The notes below the pieces were generated by a model. It saw only the letters and a list, made by a program, of their open reading frames with translations, did not search any database and was not told the origin of the DNA. A stretch of DNA of 64,000 bases from Sulfurospirillum diekertiae. Its GTDB lineage: Bacteria; Campylobacterota; Campylobacteria; Campylobacterales; Sulfurospirillaceae. Positions 1 to 8,573 of the stretch are shown here, piece after piece (within the stretch, counting starts at the first letter, position 1; the number at the start of each line of letters is the position of its first letter). The stretch spans positions 1,612,001-1,676,000 of the forward strand of contig NZ_CP039734.2 in assembly GCF_011769985.2 (NCBI RefSeq), in the 5' to 3' direction. The position numbers were made by a program, and so were the translations under genes.

Positions 1-260
1 CAACGGTTTCCAGCGGTGTTGAAACAACGATTTTGGGAACAACACAAGTGATGAAAGAGAGTGTTGATTCCGTAACAACCAGTGCACAGAACTCACAAAA
101 GATTTCACAAGACACCGATAAAATCGTCAGTATGGTGAGTAACATCAATACGTTGACAAGCCAAAATGCAAGAAGTGTAGAAGAAATTGCGGCAGCGGCA
201 GATCATCTTTCACGTTTAGCAGAAAATCTTAACAACAAACTCAATCAATTCAGATCATAA
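1..260 (+). CDS. Methyl-accepting chemotaxis protein, C-terminal end (partial)
   Basis: The reading frame is open from base 3 to the TAA at 258-260 and enters from outside the window. About 85 residues remain, rich in S, T, N, Q and A in heptad order, ending in LAENLNNKLNQFRS. That is the tail of the cytoplasmic coiled-coil signalling domain of a chemoreceptor, past the hairpin tip that binds CheA/CheW. The ATG at 33 is an internal methionine, not the start. The sensor domain cannot be seen. A terminator-like hairpin follows the stop. Confidence 0.8.
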   Translation, partial: TVSSGVETTILGTTQVMKESVDSVTTSAQNSQKISQDTDKIVSMVSNINTLTSQNARSVEEIAAAADHLSRLAENLNNKLNQFRS

Positions 261-270
261 CCACCTTTCA

Positions 271-300
271 GGGTAAAGTGCAAAGCTTTACCCTCTTCTT
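271..300 (+). terminator. Terminator after the chemoreceptor
   Basis: An 8-bp perfect stem (GGGTAAAG, 271-278, with CTTTACCC, 286-293) is followed by TCTTCTTCC, a pyrimidine-rich run. It lies 11 bases after the chemoreceptor stop. Confidence 0.6.
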
Positions 301-314
301 CCTTCCCATGTTAA

Positions 315-323
315 TGGTATAAT
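315..323 (+). promoter_or_regulatory. Extended -10 promoter of uup
   Basis: TGGTATAAT, an extended -10 element with a perfect TATAAT hexamer at 318-323, lies 24 bases before the uup start. No good -35 hexamer is visible, as is usual for vegetative promoters in Campylobacterota. Confidence 0.6.
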
Positions 324-347
324 ACGCGCAAAAACAACGGAGTACAT

Positions 348-2306
348 TTGGCACTTTTAGATTTAATCGGCATTAGCAAAGCATATGAAACTCAAAAAAT
401 TTTAATAGACGTTGACTTTTCCTTGCATGAAGGCGAGCGTGTTGCAATCATTGGTAAAAATGGCGGTGGAAAATCTACACTGATGAAGATCGTTTTTGGT
501 GCATTGGAAACTGATGATGGAAGACGTATTCTCCAAAAAAATATTAAAGTTGGCATGTTAGACCAAACTCCTCGCTTTAAAGAGGGAATGAATGTTAAAG
601 AAGCGATTGAAGAAGAACTCAAAGAGCTCAAAATGGCGAGAGTTCGTTATGAAGAGGTCATTAAAATACTTGAATCTGACTACCATAATGAATCCTTGCT
701 CGCAGAGCAGAGCCAACTCGTCACTTTTTTGGATTTACATGATGCGTGGAGTTTAGATGAAAAGATTGAGCAAGTTTTACAAGAATTTGATCTCAAACAG
801 TTTGAACAAAGTGATGTCAATCTCTTAAGTGGTGGTGAACAACGTCGTGTAACACTCGCTGGTCTCATTCTTCAAAAACCAGATATTTTATTACTGGATG
901 AGCCAACGAACCATTTGGATGTTTACATGGTCGAGTTTTTGGAGCAAATGCTTTTAAAATCAAAATTCACCCTCCTCTTTATCTCCCATGATCGTTATTT
1001 TATCGACCATTTAGCAACACGGACGATTGAAATTGATGATGGAAAAGTGAGAAGTTTTGAAGGTGGTTATGAAAATTATCTTACATGTAAAGAATTATTG
1101 ATTTTATCTTTACAAAAACAGCATGAAAATCTCCTCAAATACCTCAAAGGCGAAGAAGAGTGGTTAAAACGTGGTGTCAAAGCGAGGCTTAAACGCAATG
1201 AAGGGCGAAAACAGAGAGTCTTTGAACTACGCGAATCTGCCAAAAAGAATCCTTCTTTGGTTCGCAAACTCAAACTGGAATTAGAGAGAGAAAAGCACAA
1301 TTTCAATGGTGAAAAGATTATCAATAAGCAAAAAATGCTTTTTGAAATGTATAACATCCATAAAAAATTGGGCGATAAACTTCTCATTAAAGATTTTAGT
1401 ACCCGTATTTTACAAAAAGATCGTATTGCCATTGTTGGTAAAAATGGAGCAGGAAAATCAACACTTTTAAAAATTCTACTCGGTGATCTCAACGTTGATA
1501 GTGGAAATTTTGATAAAGGTGAATTTAAAGTAGGTTATTTTGATCAACAACGAGCTATGCTCGATGATACTAAAAACCTCATAGAAACTTTTTGTCCTAA
1601 TGGAGGCGATAGGGTTGATGTCAAAGGAAAAAATCTTCACGTCTTTGGCTATCTAAAAGACTTTCTTTTTCCAAAAGAAGATTTGAACAAAAAGATCGGC
1701 ATACTCAGTGGTGGTGAAAAAAATCGTGTTGCCCTCGCCCTGCTCTTTTCACAAGAAGTGGATTGCCTTATTCTCGATGAACCAACCAATGATCTCGATA
1801 TTCCAACGATTAATATTTTGGAAGAGTACATCCAAAGCTTTGCGGGTGCGGTCATTTTTGTCAGCCACGATCGTTACTTTGTCGATAAAATTGCAGCTAA
1901 ACTGTATGTCTTTAAAGGTGAAGGTATTATTGAGGAGAGTTATCAAAGCTACAGTGAATATTTAGAGATTGAAAAAGAGATTAAAGAGCTTGATGCAATG
2001 GAATCGAATCAAGAAGCACCATGGATTGAAAAAGAAGAACCAAAAGTGCAAAAAGCAAAAGAGAGTGCGCCTACAAAACTGAGCTACAAAGAGCAGCGAG
2101 CACTTGAAACGCTACCGCTACAAATTCAAGCACTTGAAGACGAAATTGCCGCCACAAAAAAATGTCTTGAGAGCCCTGAATGCTATCAGCAAATAGGACT
2201 CAGTACGCTGAGTCAAAGATTGGAAGAGAAAGAGGCACTCTTAGAGCCAATGATTGAAGAACTATTGGAGATAGAAGAAAAAGTAGAGATGTTGCAAAGA
2301 GGTTAA
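348..2306 (+). CDS. uup: ABC-F family ATPase Uup
   Basis: Soluble tandem-ATPase protein of the ABC-F family, which acts on ribosomes or on DNA-repair intermediates rather than as a transporter. NBD1 has Walker A GKNGGGKST near residue 36, signature LSGGEQ and Walker B with DEPTNHLD. NBD2 has GKNGAGKST, LSGGEKNR and DEPTNDLD. There is no membrane segment. Residues of about 560-650 are charged and helical (LETLPLQIQALEDEIAATKK), matching the C-terminal coiled-coil domain that marks Uup within ABC-F; total length 652 fits. The start is a TTG with GGAG seven bases upstream; no ATG lies near. The stop overlaps a strong terminator. Codons around 1080-1091 read the iterated palindrome as LTCK. Confidence 0.88.
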   Translation: MALLDLIGISKAYETQKILIDVDFSLHEGERVAIIGKNGGGKSTLMKIVFGALETDDGRRILQKNIKVGMLDQTPRFKEGMNVKEAIEEELKELKMARVRYEEVIKILESDYHNESLLAEQSQLVTFLDLHDAWSLDEKIEQVLQEFDLKQFEQSDVNLLSGGEQRRVTLAGLILQKPDILLLDEPTNHLDVYMVEFLEQMLLKSKFTLLFISHDRYFIDHLATRTIEIDDGKVRSFEGGYENYLTCKELLILSLQKQHENLLKYLKGEEEWLKRGVKARLKRNEGRKQRVFELRESAKKNPSLVRKLKLELEREKHNFNGEKIINKQKMLFEMYNIHKKLGDKLLIKDFSTRILQKDRIAIVGKNGAGKSTLLKILLGDLNVDSGNFDKGEFKVGYFDQQRAMLDDTKNLIETFCPNGGDRVDVKGKNLHVFGYLKDFLFPKEDLNKKIGILSGGEKNRVALALLFSQEVDCLILDEPTNDLDIPTINILEEYIQSFAGAVIFVSHDRYFVDKIAAKLYVFKGEGIIEESYQSYSEYLEIEKEIKELDAMESNQEAPWIEKEEPKVQKAKESAPTKLSYKEQRALETLPLQIQALEDEIAATKKCLESPECYQQIGLSTLSQRLEEKEALLEPMIEELLEIEEKVEMLQRG

Positions 2307-2317
2307 ACCTCTTTGCA
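2295..2317. terminator. Bidirectional terminator between uup and the haem chemoreceptor
   Basis: A 9-bp perfect stem (GCAAAGAGG 2295-2303, CCTCTTTGC 2309-2317) with loop TTAAA. It covers the uup stop codon and sits two bases from the stop of the convergent gene, so it can serve both. Confidence 0.65.
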
Positions 2318-2318
2318 T

Positions 2319-3908
2319 TTAAGCTTTAAACGTTGAAAGTGTAGAATCTAGATTTTGAGAAGAGTCAAGCATTCGTTGAGAAATATGCGAAAGTTCTTCT
2401 GCAATTTTTTCATTATTATCAGATAAACTGAGTGTTCGCTTCATCTGCTCCATCATTTGATTTGTTAAGTGTGAAATCTCAACGACTTTTTTAGAAGCTT
2501 TTTTCGAAACCTCAATAGATTCTAATGTACGATTTTTTGTCTCTTCGGTTGCATTTTGAACATCGAATGCACTTTGTGAAATACGATTAATATTTTCAGC
2601 ATTCACTTCCATATTGCTGCTAAGTTGTGTGACACCTTGAACAATAACACTAATCGTAGCATCAATCTCTGCAAGTGATTTCTGTGTACGTTCTGCGAGT
2701 TTTCTCACTTCATCAGCAACAACCGCAAAGCCACGACCATGTTCCCCTGCCCTAGCAGCTTCAATGGCAGCATTGAGCGCAAGCAAATTGGTCTGATCTG
2801 CAATATCTTTGATCATCGCCAAGACACCTTTGATCTGATCAGTTTGTGAAACAACATTTTGAATTTGGTGTGCCATCTCTTGCTCAGAATCACTTGCTCC
2901 ATTGATATTTTGAACAACATCATTCAAGGCAATACTCATCTTTTCAAGGACACTAAAAGACGAGGTATTGTCTTCTACGGTATGAATCGCAAGCTCTTCT
3001 GAAAGATCAAGATCCGTTTCAATATCTTTCATTAGATCAAACGACATTTTAATCTGATGAGCTTGATCCACAACGCCTTTAGAAAATTCTACGGCATTGG
3101 TATTGAGTGTTTCTCCCGTATGTTCAACATTTTGAGAAATTTTTTGAGATGAAAGAATAATAGATTGAATTTTTTCGATGAAAATATTGATGAATTTTGC
3201 AATATCACCCATCTCATCTTGACTGTTGATCTGTACACGGGCTGTTAAATCACCGTTGCCACTTGATAAATCTTTAATTCTTTCCAATAAAATTCCCAAC
3301 GGATTTCCCACAACGCGTTTCAATACCAACATAATAAGCACGGAAGTAATAAGCAATGAAAGGACAAAAATACTAATGAGTTTCCAGCTAACAGCGCCAA
3401 TATATTCATCAATTTCTGCAAATGAAAACGTCATATCCATCACACCAAGTACATCACCTTTTTGAGAGGTGGCGTGGCACGCTAAACAATCTTGCTCAGC
3501 AACAAGAGGTTTTAAAAGTCTTAAACGATGCCCTTTTGCATCATCAAGAGTCACGCTATGCTGTACAGGATTTTTAAAGATATTAATGACAGCTTCATCC
3601 GTAGAAGGTTTTGCATTAATACCGAAAGTATCAATCACCACTTGTGACTGATGGATTTTAAGCTCTTGGATTCCTTTCATTTCCCCAGCATCTTTCAATG
3701 ACTTTTCAATCAAAGCACGATCCCCTAAATTCATCGCTGCGCGTACGGTTTGGAAAACAGACTGACTAAACAAATTAAGATTATTTTCACTTTGGATCTG
3801 AGATGATTTTTTAAACTCATTGACAATAAAAAATTGCAAAATAATAAAACTTGTCAAAAGTAAAGGAATGAGAGTTAGCCCTATTTTTAAACCTATACCT
3901 TTTTTCAT
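2319..3908 (-). CDS. Methyl-accepting chemotaxis protein with periplasmic CxxCH haem motif
   Basis: Transmembrane chemoreceptor of 529 residues. TM1 spans about 8-30, a periplasmic domain 31-171, TM2 about 172-194, then HAMP and the signalling hairpin, whose tip contains [23 protein letters not shown] in pieces ([18 protein letters not shown]). The periplasmic part holds CLACH at 141-145 followed by GDVLGVMDM, the layout of c-type-haem sensor domains (DUF3365/Tll0287-like) found in anaerobes. If haem is bound, the likely cue is redox state, oxygen or NO; this is inference. It shares a 4-base ATGA overlap with the upstream STAS gene, so the two are co-translated. No C-terminal receptor-methylase pentapeptide is visible. 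Confidence 0.85.
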   Translation of the reverse strand: MKKGIGLKIGLTLIPLLLTSFIILQFFIVNEFKKSSQIQSENNLNLFSQSVFQTVRAAMNLGDRALIEKSLKDAGEMKGIQELKIHQSQVVIDTFGINAKPSTDEAVINIFKNPVQHSVTLDDAKGHRLRLLKPLVAEQDCLACHATSQKGDVLGVMDMTFSFAEIDEYIGAVSWKLISIFVLSLLITSVLIMLVLKRVVGNPLGILLERIKDLSSGNGDLTARVQINSQDEMGDIAKFINIFIEKIQSIILSSQKISQNVEHTGETLNTNAVEFSKGVVDQAHQIKMSFDLMKDIETDLDLSEELAIHTVEDNTSSFSVLEKMSIALNDVVQNINGASDSEQEMAHQIQNVVSQTDQIKGVLAMIKDIADQTNLLALNAAIEAARAGEHGRGFAVVADEVRKLAERTQKSLAEIDATISVIVQGVTQLSSNMEVNAENINRISQSAFDVQNATEETKNRTLESIEVSKKASKKVVEISHLTNQMMEQMKRTLSLSDNNEKIAEELSHISQRMLDSSQNLDSTLSTFKA

Positions 3909-4216
3909 CCTTTTACCCTTCCCACATTCATGATTTCAATCAAATTCATATCATCTAACATCTCATACAGCTCTTCACTGCCAACTTTTACATGTAAATT
4001 CATTTTGTCCATTTTAATGGACTTGATTAAAAAACCTATTACCGATGAAGTAATGATAAAAGAGTCTTGAATCATGAGGTTAATGATACTATGGGGATGC
4101 TGCTCATGCGCTTGGCGAATTGCATCTTTGATCGCTTGTGCATTTCCAATTGTCTTAATCGTGCCTGTGATAAGAATATTCACATGCTCACTGTGCACTT
4201 TGGTCACTAAATCCAT
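3905..4216 (-). CDS. Single-domain STAS-like protein
   Basis: Soluble protein of 103 residues with an alternating strand/helix pattern like STAS domains (anti-sigma-factor antagonists): a first strand (VNILITGTI), helix ([13 protein letters not shown]), core strand ([11 protein letters not shown]), then the region where the phosphorylatable serine normally sits ([15 protein letters not shown]), and [14 protein letters not shown]. The match is to fold and pattern, not a strong family hit by eye. It is the first gene of a two-gene operon with the haem chemoreceptor, a context in which it could tune receptor output; that is inference. GGAG lies at 4222-4225, well placed. The LHVK stretch is encoded by a copy of the iterated palindrome at 3987-3998. 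Confidence 0.6.
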   Translation of the reverse strand: MDLVTKVHSEHVNILITGTIKTIGNAQAIKDAIRQAHEQHPHSIINLMIQDSFIITSSVIGFLIKSIKMDKMNLHVKVGSEELYEMLDDMNLIEIMNVGRVKG

Positions 4217-4246
4217 TGCGTCTCCAAATACAAAAAATTAACTTTT

Positions 4247-4252
4247 ATTATA
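4247..4252 (-). promoter_or_regulatory. -10 element for the STAS-chemoreceptor operon
   Basis: On the minus strand this reads TATAAT, preceded by TATAC; it sits 31 bases upstream of the STAS start, a normal distance. No convincing -35. Confidence 0.5.
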
Positions 4253-4302
4253 GTATATATTTGTCCATTTAAGAAATTAATGTATTATTAAAACGACACA
4301 AC

Positions 4303-4602
4303 TTAACCACACAGTTCCTTTTTGACACGTTCACTCGCCATTGTAATATTCCATGCAGGTTCCCATACGATTTCAATCGTACAATCTTGCACACCCTCGA
4401 CTTTTAAGACAGCATCTTTTGTCCATTGCTGAATCAGTTCATGCAAAGGGCATCCTTTCGTAGAAAGCGTCATAGTAATATTCACATGAGTATCTTCAAT
4501 TTTTACACCATAAATAAGTCCTAACGAAACGATATCAAAACCAACTTCTGGGTCAATTACGGTTGAAATAGCATTGTAAATATCTTCTTCTGTCATGATC
4601 AT
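4303..4602 (-). CDS. DUF59/MIP18-family metal-sulfur cluster assembly protein
   Basis: Small soluble protein (99 residues) of the MIP18/SufT-like family, helpers in Fe-S cluster assembly. Family marks are visible: the N-terminal helix EEDIYNAISTVIDPE, then GFDIVSLGLIYGV, the TMTLSTKGCPLHELI segment with the conserved cysteine, and the closing WEPAWNITM. Its start overlaps the end of the membrane-protein gene upstream by four bases (ATGA), so it is the last gene of a three-gene unit (DUF2249, membrane protein, DUF59). Such trios accompany nitrogen-oxide and respiratory functions; the exact client here is unknown. Confidence 0.82.
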   Translation of the reverse strand: MIMTEEDIYNAISTVIDPEVGFDIVSLGLIYGVKIEDTHVNITMTLSTKGCPLHELIQQWTKDAVLKVEGVQDCTIEIVWEPAWNITMASERVKKELCG

Positions 4603-5870
4603 TTCTCATTCTCCCTCATTTTATAATTAAACACATACACTGTATTAAAAACTACCAATATCAAAGATAGAAGTAGCAACACACTCCCTATGAAAAAAAG
4701 TTTTTCAAACTGCATTAAAACACCACTACTAAGAACAACAACGGAAACAAACAATATCCACGTTTGAGTATCGGCTACTTTCGTGTGAATCATCTGATGT
4801 AAAAGTGGTACTTTTTGTTTGCCAACAAATGGTGCAAATCTCTCGTACCAGATCAAAAAAGGCAAAATTTTATAGATATGCCCAATAATAAACGAGAGCA
4901 AAAAACCAAAAAAGAAAAGTACCCCAGATAGTATGCCTAGTGTGCTGTTAGCAAAAATAAAATAAAATATACAACTTATCGATGCTGCAAACAAGCAGAT
5001 GAGTGCAAAAACAACATTTTTAACCCAATAATCATTTTGCTTACGTGCTCTTTGTTGAAAAATAATTGTTATTTGTACCATGAAACACAAAATTCCCAAC
5101 ACTATCAACACCATAGCGATCGCTTGAATAAAAAAAGGAAGTTTAACAATCAAGGTAATCATACATAGTGCTATTCCAAAACTATGCAAATACAATGATG
5201 CATTGATCCACTTCTCTTCATAATCATGTGAGAGAGAAAACATCGGTATCAATACCATAGAAACACCCATAACAATCATCATCACAAAACCGCCAAGAGT
5301 GCCCAATATATGTGCTTTTACCCATGCGTCAATATCAATAGTTAAAAGACCATGTCCTAAGCTAAGACCTATTAACAAACCTAACGTTACGGAAATAAAC
5401 AAAAAGATTGTACCTATCAGCAAAAATTTACTTACAAGTGTGATCTTTTTTAAACGATTAAATGTTAAAAAAACATTGAAACAAAAAATGAGCATTGAAA
5501 GATACGTAATAACCGCACCATAGGGAATCAATAAATGAAGTTCACCAAAGGTAAACCCACTCACCATCAAGGAGAAACCAACAACGTACATATAAAATTG
5601 TACATAGGCAAAATCTTTAGAAAAGATAGGTACTTCAAGGACAACAGGGAGAAGCTGATACATGGCTCCAAAAATAACCATCATCACAAAACCCAACAAA
5701 TATAAATGTGAAAAAGCGGCTAATGAGGAAGAGATAATATAACCAGAGATGTCAACACTCATAAACAGTAGTGCAATACCACTTAAAAACAAAAATATAA
5801 TTCCTACAATAAAAAAATGTGCAACCAATACAAAAGGTGGTGCCATCTCTGTGGCTAAAGAGACTTTCAT
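4599..5870 (-). CDS. Polytopic membrane protein, haem-copper-oxidase-subunit-I/NnrS-like
   Basis: Very hydrophobic protein of 423 residues with about twelve predicted membrane helices in the inner membrane. The SHLYLLGFVMMVIFGAMYQLLPV segment (cut here as SHLYLLGF and MYQLLPVV) resembles helices of NnrS and of cytochrome-oxidase subunit-I-like proteins that carry single histidines but not the full haem-copper ligand set. Other histidines sit in HILGTLGGFV and IGHIYKILPF. NnrS-type proteins relate to nitric oxide metabolism; I cannot assign a reaction. It lies one base after the DUF2249 gene and overlaps the DUF59 gene, so all three form one operon controlled by the FNR-type site upstream. Confidence 0.65.
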   Translation of the reverse strand: MKVSLATEMAPPFVLVAHFFIVGIIFLFLSGIALLFMSVDISGYIISSSLAAFSHLYLLGFVMMVIFGAMYQLLPVVLEVPIFSKDFAYVQFYMYVVGFSLMVSGFTFGELHLLIPYGAVITYLSMLIFCFNVFLTFNRLKKITLVSKFLLIGTIFLFISVTLGLLIGLSLGHGLLTIDIDAWVKAHILGTLGGFVMMIVMGVSMVLIPMFSLSHDYEEKWINASLYLHSFGIALCMITLIVKLPFFIQAIAMVLIVLGILCFMVQITIIFQQRARKQNDYWVKNVVFALICLFAASISCIFYFIFANSTLGILSGVLFFFGFLLSFIIGHIYKILPFLIWYERFAPFVGKQKVPLLHQMIHTKVADTQTWILFVSVVVLSSGVLMQFEKLFFIGSVLLLLSLILVVFNTVYVFNYKMRENEK

Positions 5871-5871
5871 A

Positions 5872-6228
5872 TCAACCGTTGCACTGTTTTTGGCTTAAAT
5901 CAACTTTATCACTCATTCCCTCTTTATAGGAAAAAACAAGTTGAAGTTTTCCACCATCAATTTCAGTGACATCAATGTCATAAAATGGTTGTACTTTAGC
6001 CAATAAACCAACAGGTGAACGATGGTTAATCATCACTATTTTTTTATGCGCGTTATCTAACAGCTCAAGCGCAATCATCGCATTGACCATTGGTTCTGGT
6101 GGCGTGCATAAAGAGGTATCAAAGCTAATGTATTCTATTCCTTCTCGTACATAAGAGAAAAACGGAACCGTTGCATTATCTACATGTAAAAGTTTTGCTT
6201 CGTGGGGATAATTGTCTGGAGTCATCAT
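5872..6228 (-). CDS. DUF2249-domain protein
   Basis: Soluble protein of 118 residues. The DUF2249 core is visible: a strand (EYISFDTSLCTPPEPMV cut at FDTSLCTPPEP), then ALELLDNAHKKIVMINHRSPVGLLAKVQ and the closing strands that read KLQLVFSY. The fold is like TusA sulfur carriers, and DUF2249 genes often sit next to nitrogen-oxide and haem-copper genes. I chose the start at 6228 because AAGGA lies seven bases upstream of an ATGATG pair; a longer frame from 6264 exists but has no binding site. It is the first gene of the operon and the FNR-type site lies about 55 bases upstream. Confidence 0.75.
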   Translation of the reverse strand: MMTPDNYPHEAKLLHVDNATVPFFSYVREGIEYISFDTSLCTPPEPMVNAMIALELLDNAHKKIVMINHRSPVGLLAKVQPFYDIDVTEIDGGKLQLVFSYKEGMSDKVDLSQKQCNG

Positions 6229-6252
6229 AATTTCATCCTTCTTTTTGATGAA

Positions 6253-6294
6253 ACTATAATGCAAAGTAAAGTTAATTTCCTTAATCTACATCAA
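6253..6294 (-). promoter_or_regulatory. FNR/CRP-type site and -10 of the DUF2249 operon
   Basis: On the minus strand TTGATGTAGATTAA (6281-6294) matches the FNR palindrome TTGAT-N4-ATCAA at nine of ten bases. A -10-like TATAGT follows at 6253-6258. A start point about seven bases further on would put the site centre at about -41.5, the class II activator position. Control by an FNR/NssR-type regulator is inferred. Confidence 0.5.
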
Positions 6295-6334
6295 GCAAAA
6301 GAGAGTTATTGTCTTAATTAGCAAGATAGATGTT

Positions 6335-6360
6335 AGGAGAGCCTTAAAAAAGACTCTCCT
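6335..6360. terminator. purH terminator
   Basis: AGGAGAG (6335-6341) pairs with CTCTCCT (6354-6360); inside, CTT pairs with AAG across one mismatch and an A-run loop. It lies ten bases past the purH stop on the minus strand and between two minus-strand genes. Confidence 0.55.
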
Positions 6361-6369
6361 TAGTATATT

Positions 6370-7902
6370 TTAGTGTAAAAAGTGTCGCACACCCGTGAAA
6401 TAAAGCGCCATACCATGCTCATTGGCAGCAGCAATCACGTCTTCATCCCTAATACTCCCACCTGGTTCAATGATCGCTTTAACCCCAGCCTCTGCTGCGG
6501 CGTCAATGCTATCACGGAATGGGAAAAATGCTTCGCTAGCAAGTGCAGCACCGCTGACATCAATACCCATTTCTTCGGCTTTACGAAGCGCTGCTTTAGC
6601 GGCATCCACACGACTGGTCATTCCCATACCAATCGCTACCATAGCGCTGTCTTTCACATACACGACGCAATTCGATTTGGTCAAACTTGCCACTTTATAG
6701 GCAATTTCAAGATCGCTCATTTCTTGTTTGGAAGCGGTGCGTTTGGTCAAACATTTTGCATTTTTGATCTCATCATCATTCACTGCATCACTCTCTTGGA
6801 AGACAAAACCGCCATCGACGTGTTTAAAGTCATACGCATCTTCACTAAGCACTAAATATTTGCTCTCTTGCGTAAAGATTTTGATACGTTTTTTAGCATC
6901 AAACACATGCAACGCATCCTCGTCGACATTTGCCGCGATGATGACTTCCACGAAAATCTCATTAATTTTTTCTGCCAACGCTTTGTTCAAGGTTCCATTA
7001 ATCGCCACGACACCACCGTACGCAGAAACAGGATCGCATTTAAGCGCTTTGATGTAACTGTCTAACAGATCGTTACCGATAGCAAAACCACACGGATTGG
7101 CATGTTTGATGATACACACAGCCGGTGCATCGCCAAAAGAAGCGGCAATTTTAACGGCACCGTTGATGTCTGTCATATTGTTAAAGCTGGCTTCGCCCTT
7201 GAGGGTTTTAAAATTGTTGGTAAAGAAGTAATCAAACTCGTACAATGAGCCTTTTTGGTGTGGGTTCTCGCCATAACGGGTATCAAACGCTTTAGTGCCA
7301 ACAATGAACTGTTTCTCACCAAAACCGTTGTTAAAACGTTTGTTCATATAATTGGCGATCATGCTATCGTAAGCACCTGTGTGCTCGAATGCCTTGATCA
7401 TCAAATCTCTTCTAAATTCCAAGCTATTAGCACCCGATTTCAACGCTTCGATGACACGGTCATAATCCAAAACATCGGTGACGATCATGACATCATTAAA
7501 GTTTTTCGCTGCACTTCGTACCATTGCAGGACCACCAATGTCGATATTTTCGATAATCTCATCAAAATCATCGGTCTTAGCAATCGTCTCTTTAAACGGA
7601 TAAAGATTCACACAGACAAGGTCAATTCCTTCAATGCCATGCTCTTTGGCTACTTTTACATGTAAAGGTAAATCTCTTCGATGAAGTATCCCTCCGTGGA
7701 TAAGAGGATTGAGTGTTTTCACACGTCCATCAAACATCTCAGGAAACTTGGTTACTTCACTAATTTCGAGAGCTTTAATGCCCTCTTCTTTTAAAAGTTT
7801 ATAAGTTCCACCCGTAGAAATAATCTCAAAACCCAACGCTACCAAATCCTTAGCAAACTCCGCAATCCCCGTTTTATCGCTGACACTAATTAACGCTCTC
7901 AC
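6370..7902 (-). CDS. purH: Bifunctional AICAR transformylase / IMP cyclohydrolase PurH
   Basis: Catalyses the last two steps of IMP synthesis: formylation of AICAR with 10-formyl-THF, then ring closure. Length 510 is normal. The N-terminal MGS-like cyclohydrolase domain (about 1-145) shows [29 protein letters not shown] and HGGILHRRD. The transformylase domain shows [18 protein letters not shown] (with the Lys-His pair) and the late segment [10 protein letters not shown]. The end FTGVRHFLH is typical. Codons at 7655-7666 read the iterated palindrome as LHVK inside the conserved cyclohydrolase domain. It is transcribed alone; purL lies 15 kb away. Confidence 0.97.
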   Translation of the reverse strand: MRALISVSDKTGIAEFAKDLVALGFEIISTGGTYKLLKEEGIKALEISEVTKFPEMFDGRVKTLNPLIHGGILHRRDLPLHVKVAKEHGIEGIDLVCVNLYPFKETIAKTDDFDEIIENIDIGGPAMVRSAAKNFNDVMIVTDVLDYDRVIEALKSGANSLEFRRDLMIKAFEHTGAYDSMIANYMNKRFNNGFGEKQFIVGTKAFDTRYGENPHQKGSLYEFDYFFTNNFKTLKGEASFNNMTDINGAVKIAASFGDAPAVCIIKHANPCGFAIGNDLLDSYIKALKCDPVSAYGGVVAINGTLNKALAEKINEIFVEVIIAANVDEDALHVFDAKKRIKIFTQESKYLVLSEDAYDFKHVDGGFVFQESDAVNDDEIKNAKCLTKRTASKQEMSDLEIAYKVASLTKSNCVVYVKDSAMVAIGMGMTSRVDAAKAALRKAEEMGIDVSGAALASEAFFPFRDSIDAAAEAGVKAIIEPGGSIRDEDVIAAANEHGMALYFTGVRHFLH

Positions 7903-7950
7903 ACTCGTCCTTTTTATCGTATTAATAATTTATTGATATTTTTATTTTAC

Positions 7951-7974
7951 AATACGTTCCTTTTAGGACGTATT
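7951..7974. promoter_or_regulatory. Inverted repeat between divergent purH and dsbB
   Basis: AATACGT(T)CC at 7951-7960 is the inverse of GGACGTATT at 7966-7974, with one bulged T and a TTTTA loop. It sits in the 100-base gap between two divergent genes, where it could be an operator; no regulator can be named. Confidence 0.35.
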
Positions 7975-8005
7975 AAATACAATTGGCAAAATATTGGGAG
8001 TTTTA

Positions 8006-8443
8006 ATGGATCAAATACAAAAGTCGTCAAACACACTTTTTACACTACTGTTTTTTGCATGGATCGTTTCGATGGTGTCAATGCTCGGAAGTCTGTTTTT
8101 CAGTGAAATTATGATGTTTCCTCCTTGTGTCATGTGTTGGTATCAGCGCATTTGCATGTACCCATTGAGTGTTCTTTTTCTCGTCGCACTTTTTAGCAAC
8201 GATCAAAATATTTTCAAATATGCCATGCCACTCGTGCTCCTAGGGCTTTTCTTTGCGATTTACCACAATTTGCTCTACTTTGGCATCGTCCCCGAAACGC
8301 TAGCTCCCTGTTCTCAAGGGGTTTCATGTACAAGTGACTACATCAACTGGTTTGGATTTATCACCATTCAGCTTCTCTCACTGGTTGCATTTGCACTCAT
8401 TTTTGTTACTTTAATTTTCATTAGATTTCGTACAAAATTGTAA
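8006..8443 (+). CDS. dsbB: DsbB-family disulfide bond oxidoreductase
   Basis: Inner-membrane quinone-linked thiol oxidase that reoxidises a periplasmic DsbA. About 145 residues, four membrane helices. The first cysteine pair is in PPCVMCWYQRICMYP, the DsbB/BdbC hallmark (CxxC followed by W-Y-Q-R); the second pair is in APCSQGVSCTSDYINWFG. I set the start at the ATG at 8006, with GGGAG five bases upstream; a TTG at 7994 is in frame but lacks a site. The DsbA-like partner is the next gene, 130 bases on, separated by three hairpins. Confidence 0.85.
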   Translation: MDQIQKSSNTLFTLLFFAWIVSMVSMLGSLFFSEIMMFPPCVMCWYQRICMYPLSVLFLVALFSNDQNIFKYAMPLVLLGLFFAIYHNLLYFGIVPETLAPCSQGVSCTSDYINWFGFITIQLLSLVAFALIFVTLIFIRFRTKL

Positions 8444-8452
8444 GACGTCTTC

Positions 8453-8549
8453 TGCCTCGTTAGAGGCAAGCTTTAGTGCCACAGCGGCGTAGCGTAGGTT
8501 TTTGGGCTTTGCCTAAAAACTGTTATCAAAAGAGTTCTGCAAGAACTCT
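8453..8549. other. Three consecutive hairpins between dsbB and dsbA
   Basis: Three separate inverted repeats fill this gap: TGCCTC/GAGGCA (8453-8468, 4-base loop), a 10-bp stem with one wobble (8498-8520, loop TTT), and AGAGTTCT/AGAACTCT (8531-8549, loop GCA). None ends in a clear T-run, so they look more like a processed or attenuating leader than a plain terminator. Confidence 0.4.
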
Positions 8550-8573
8550 ATCACATTAAAAGGCTTCATAACT

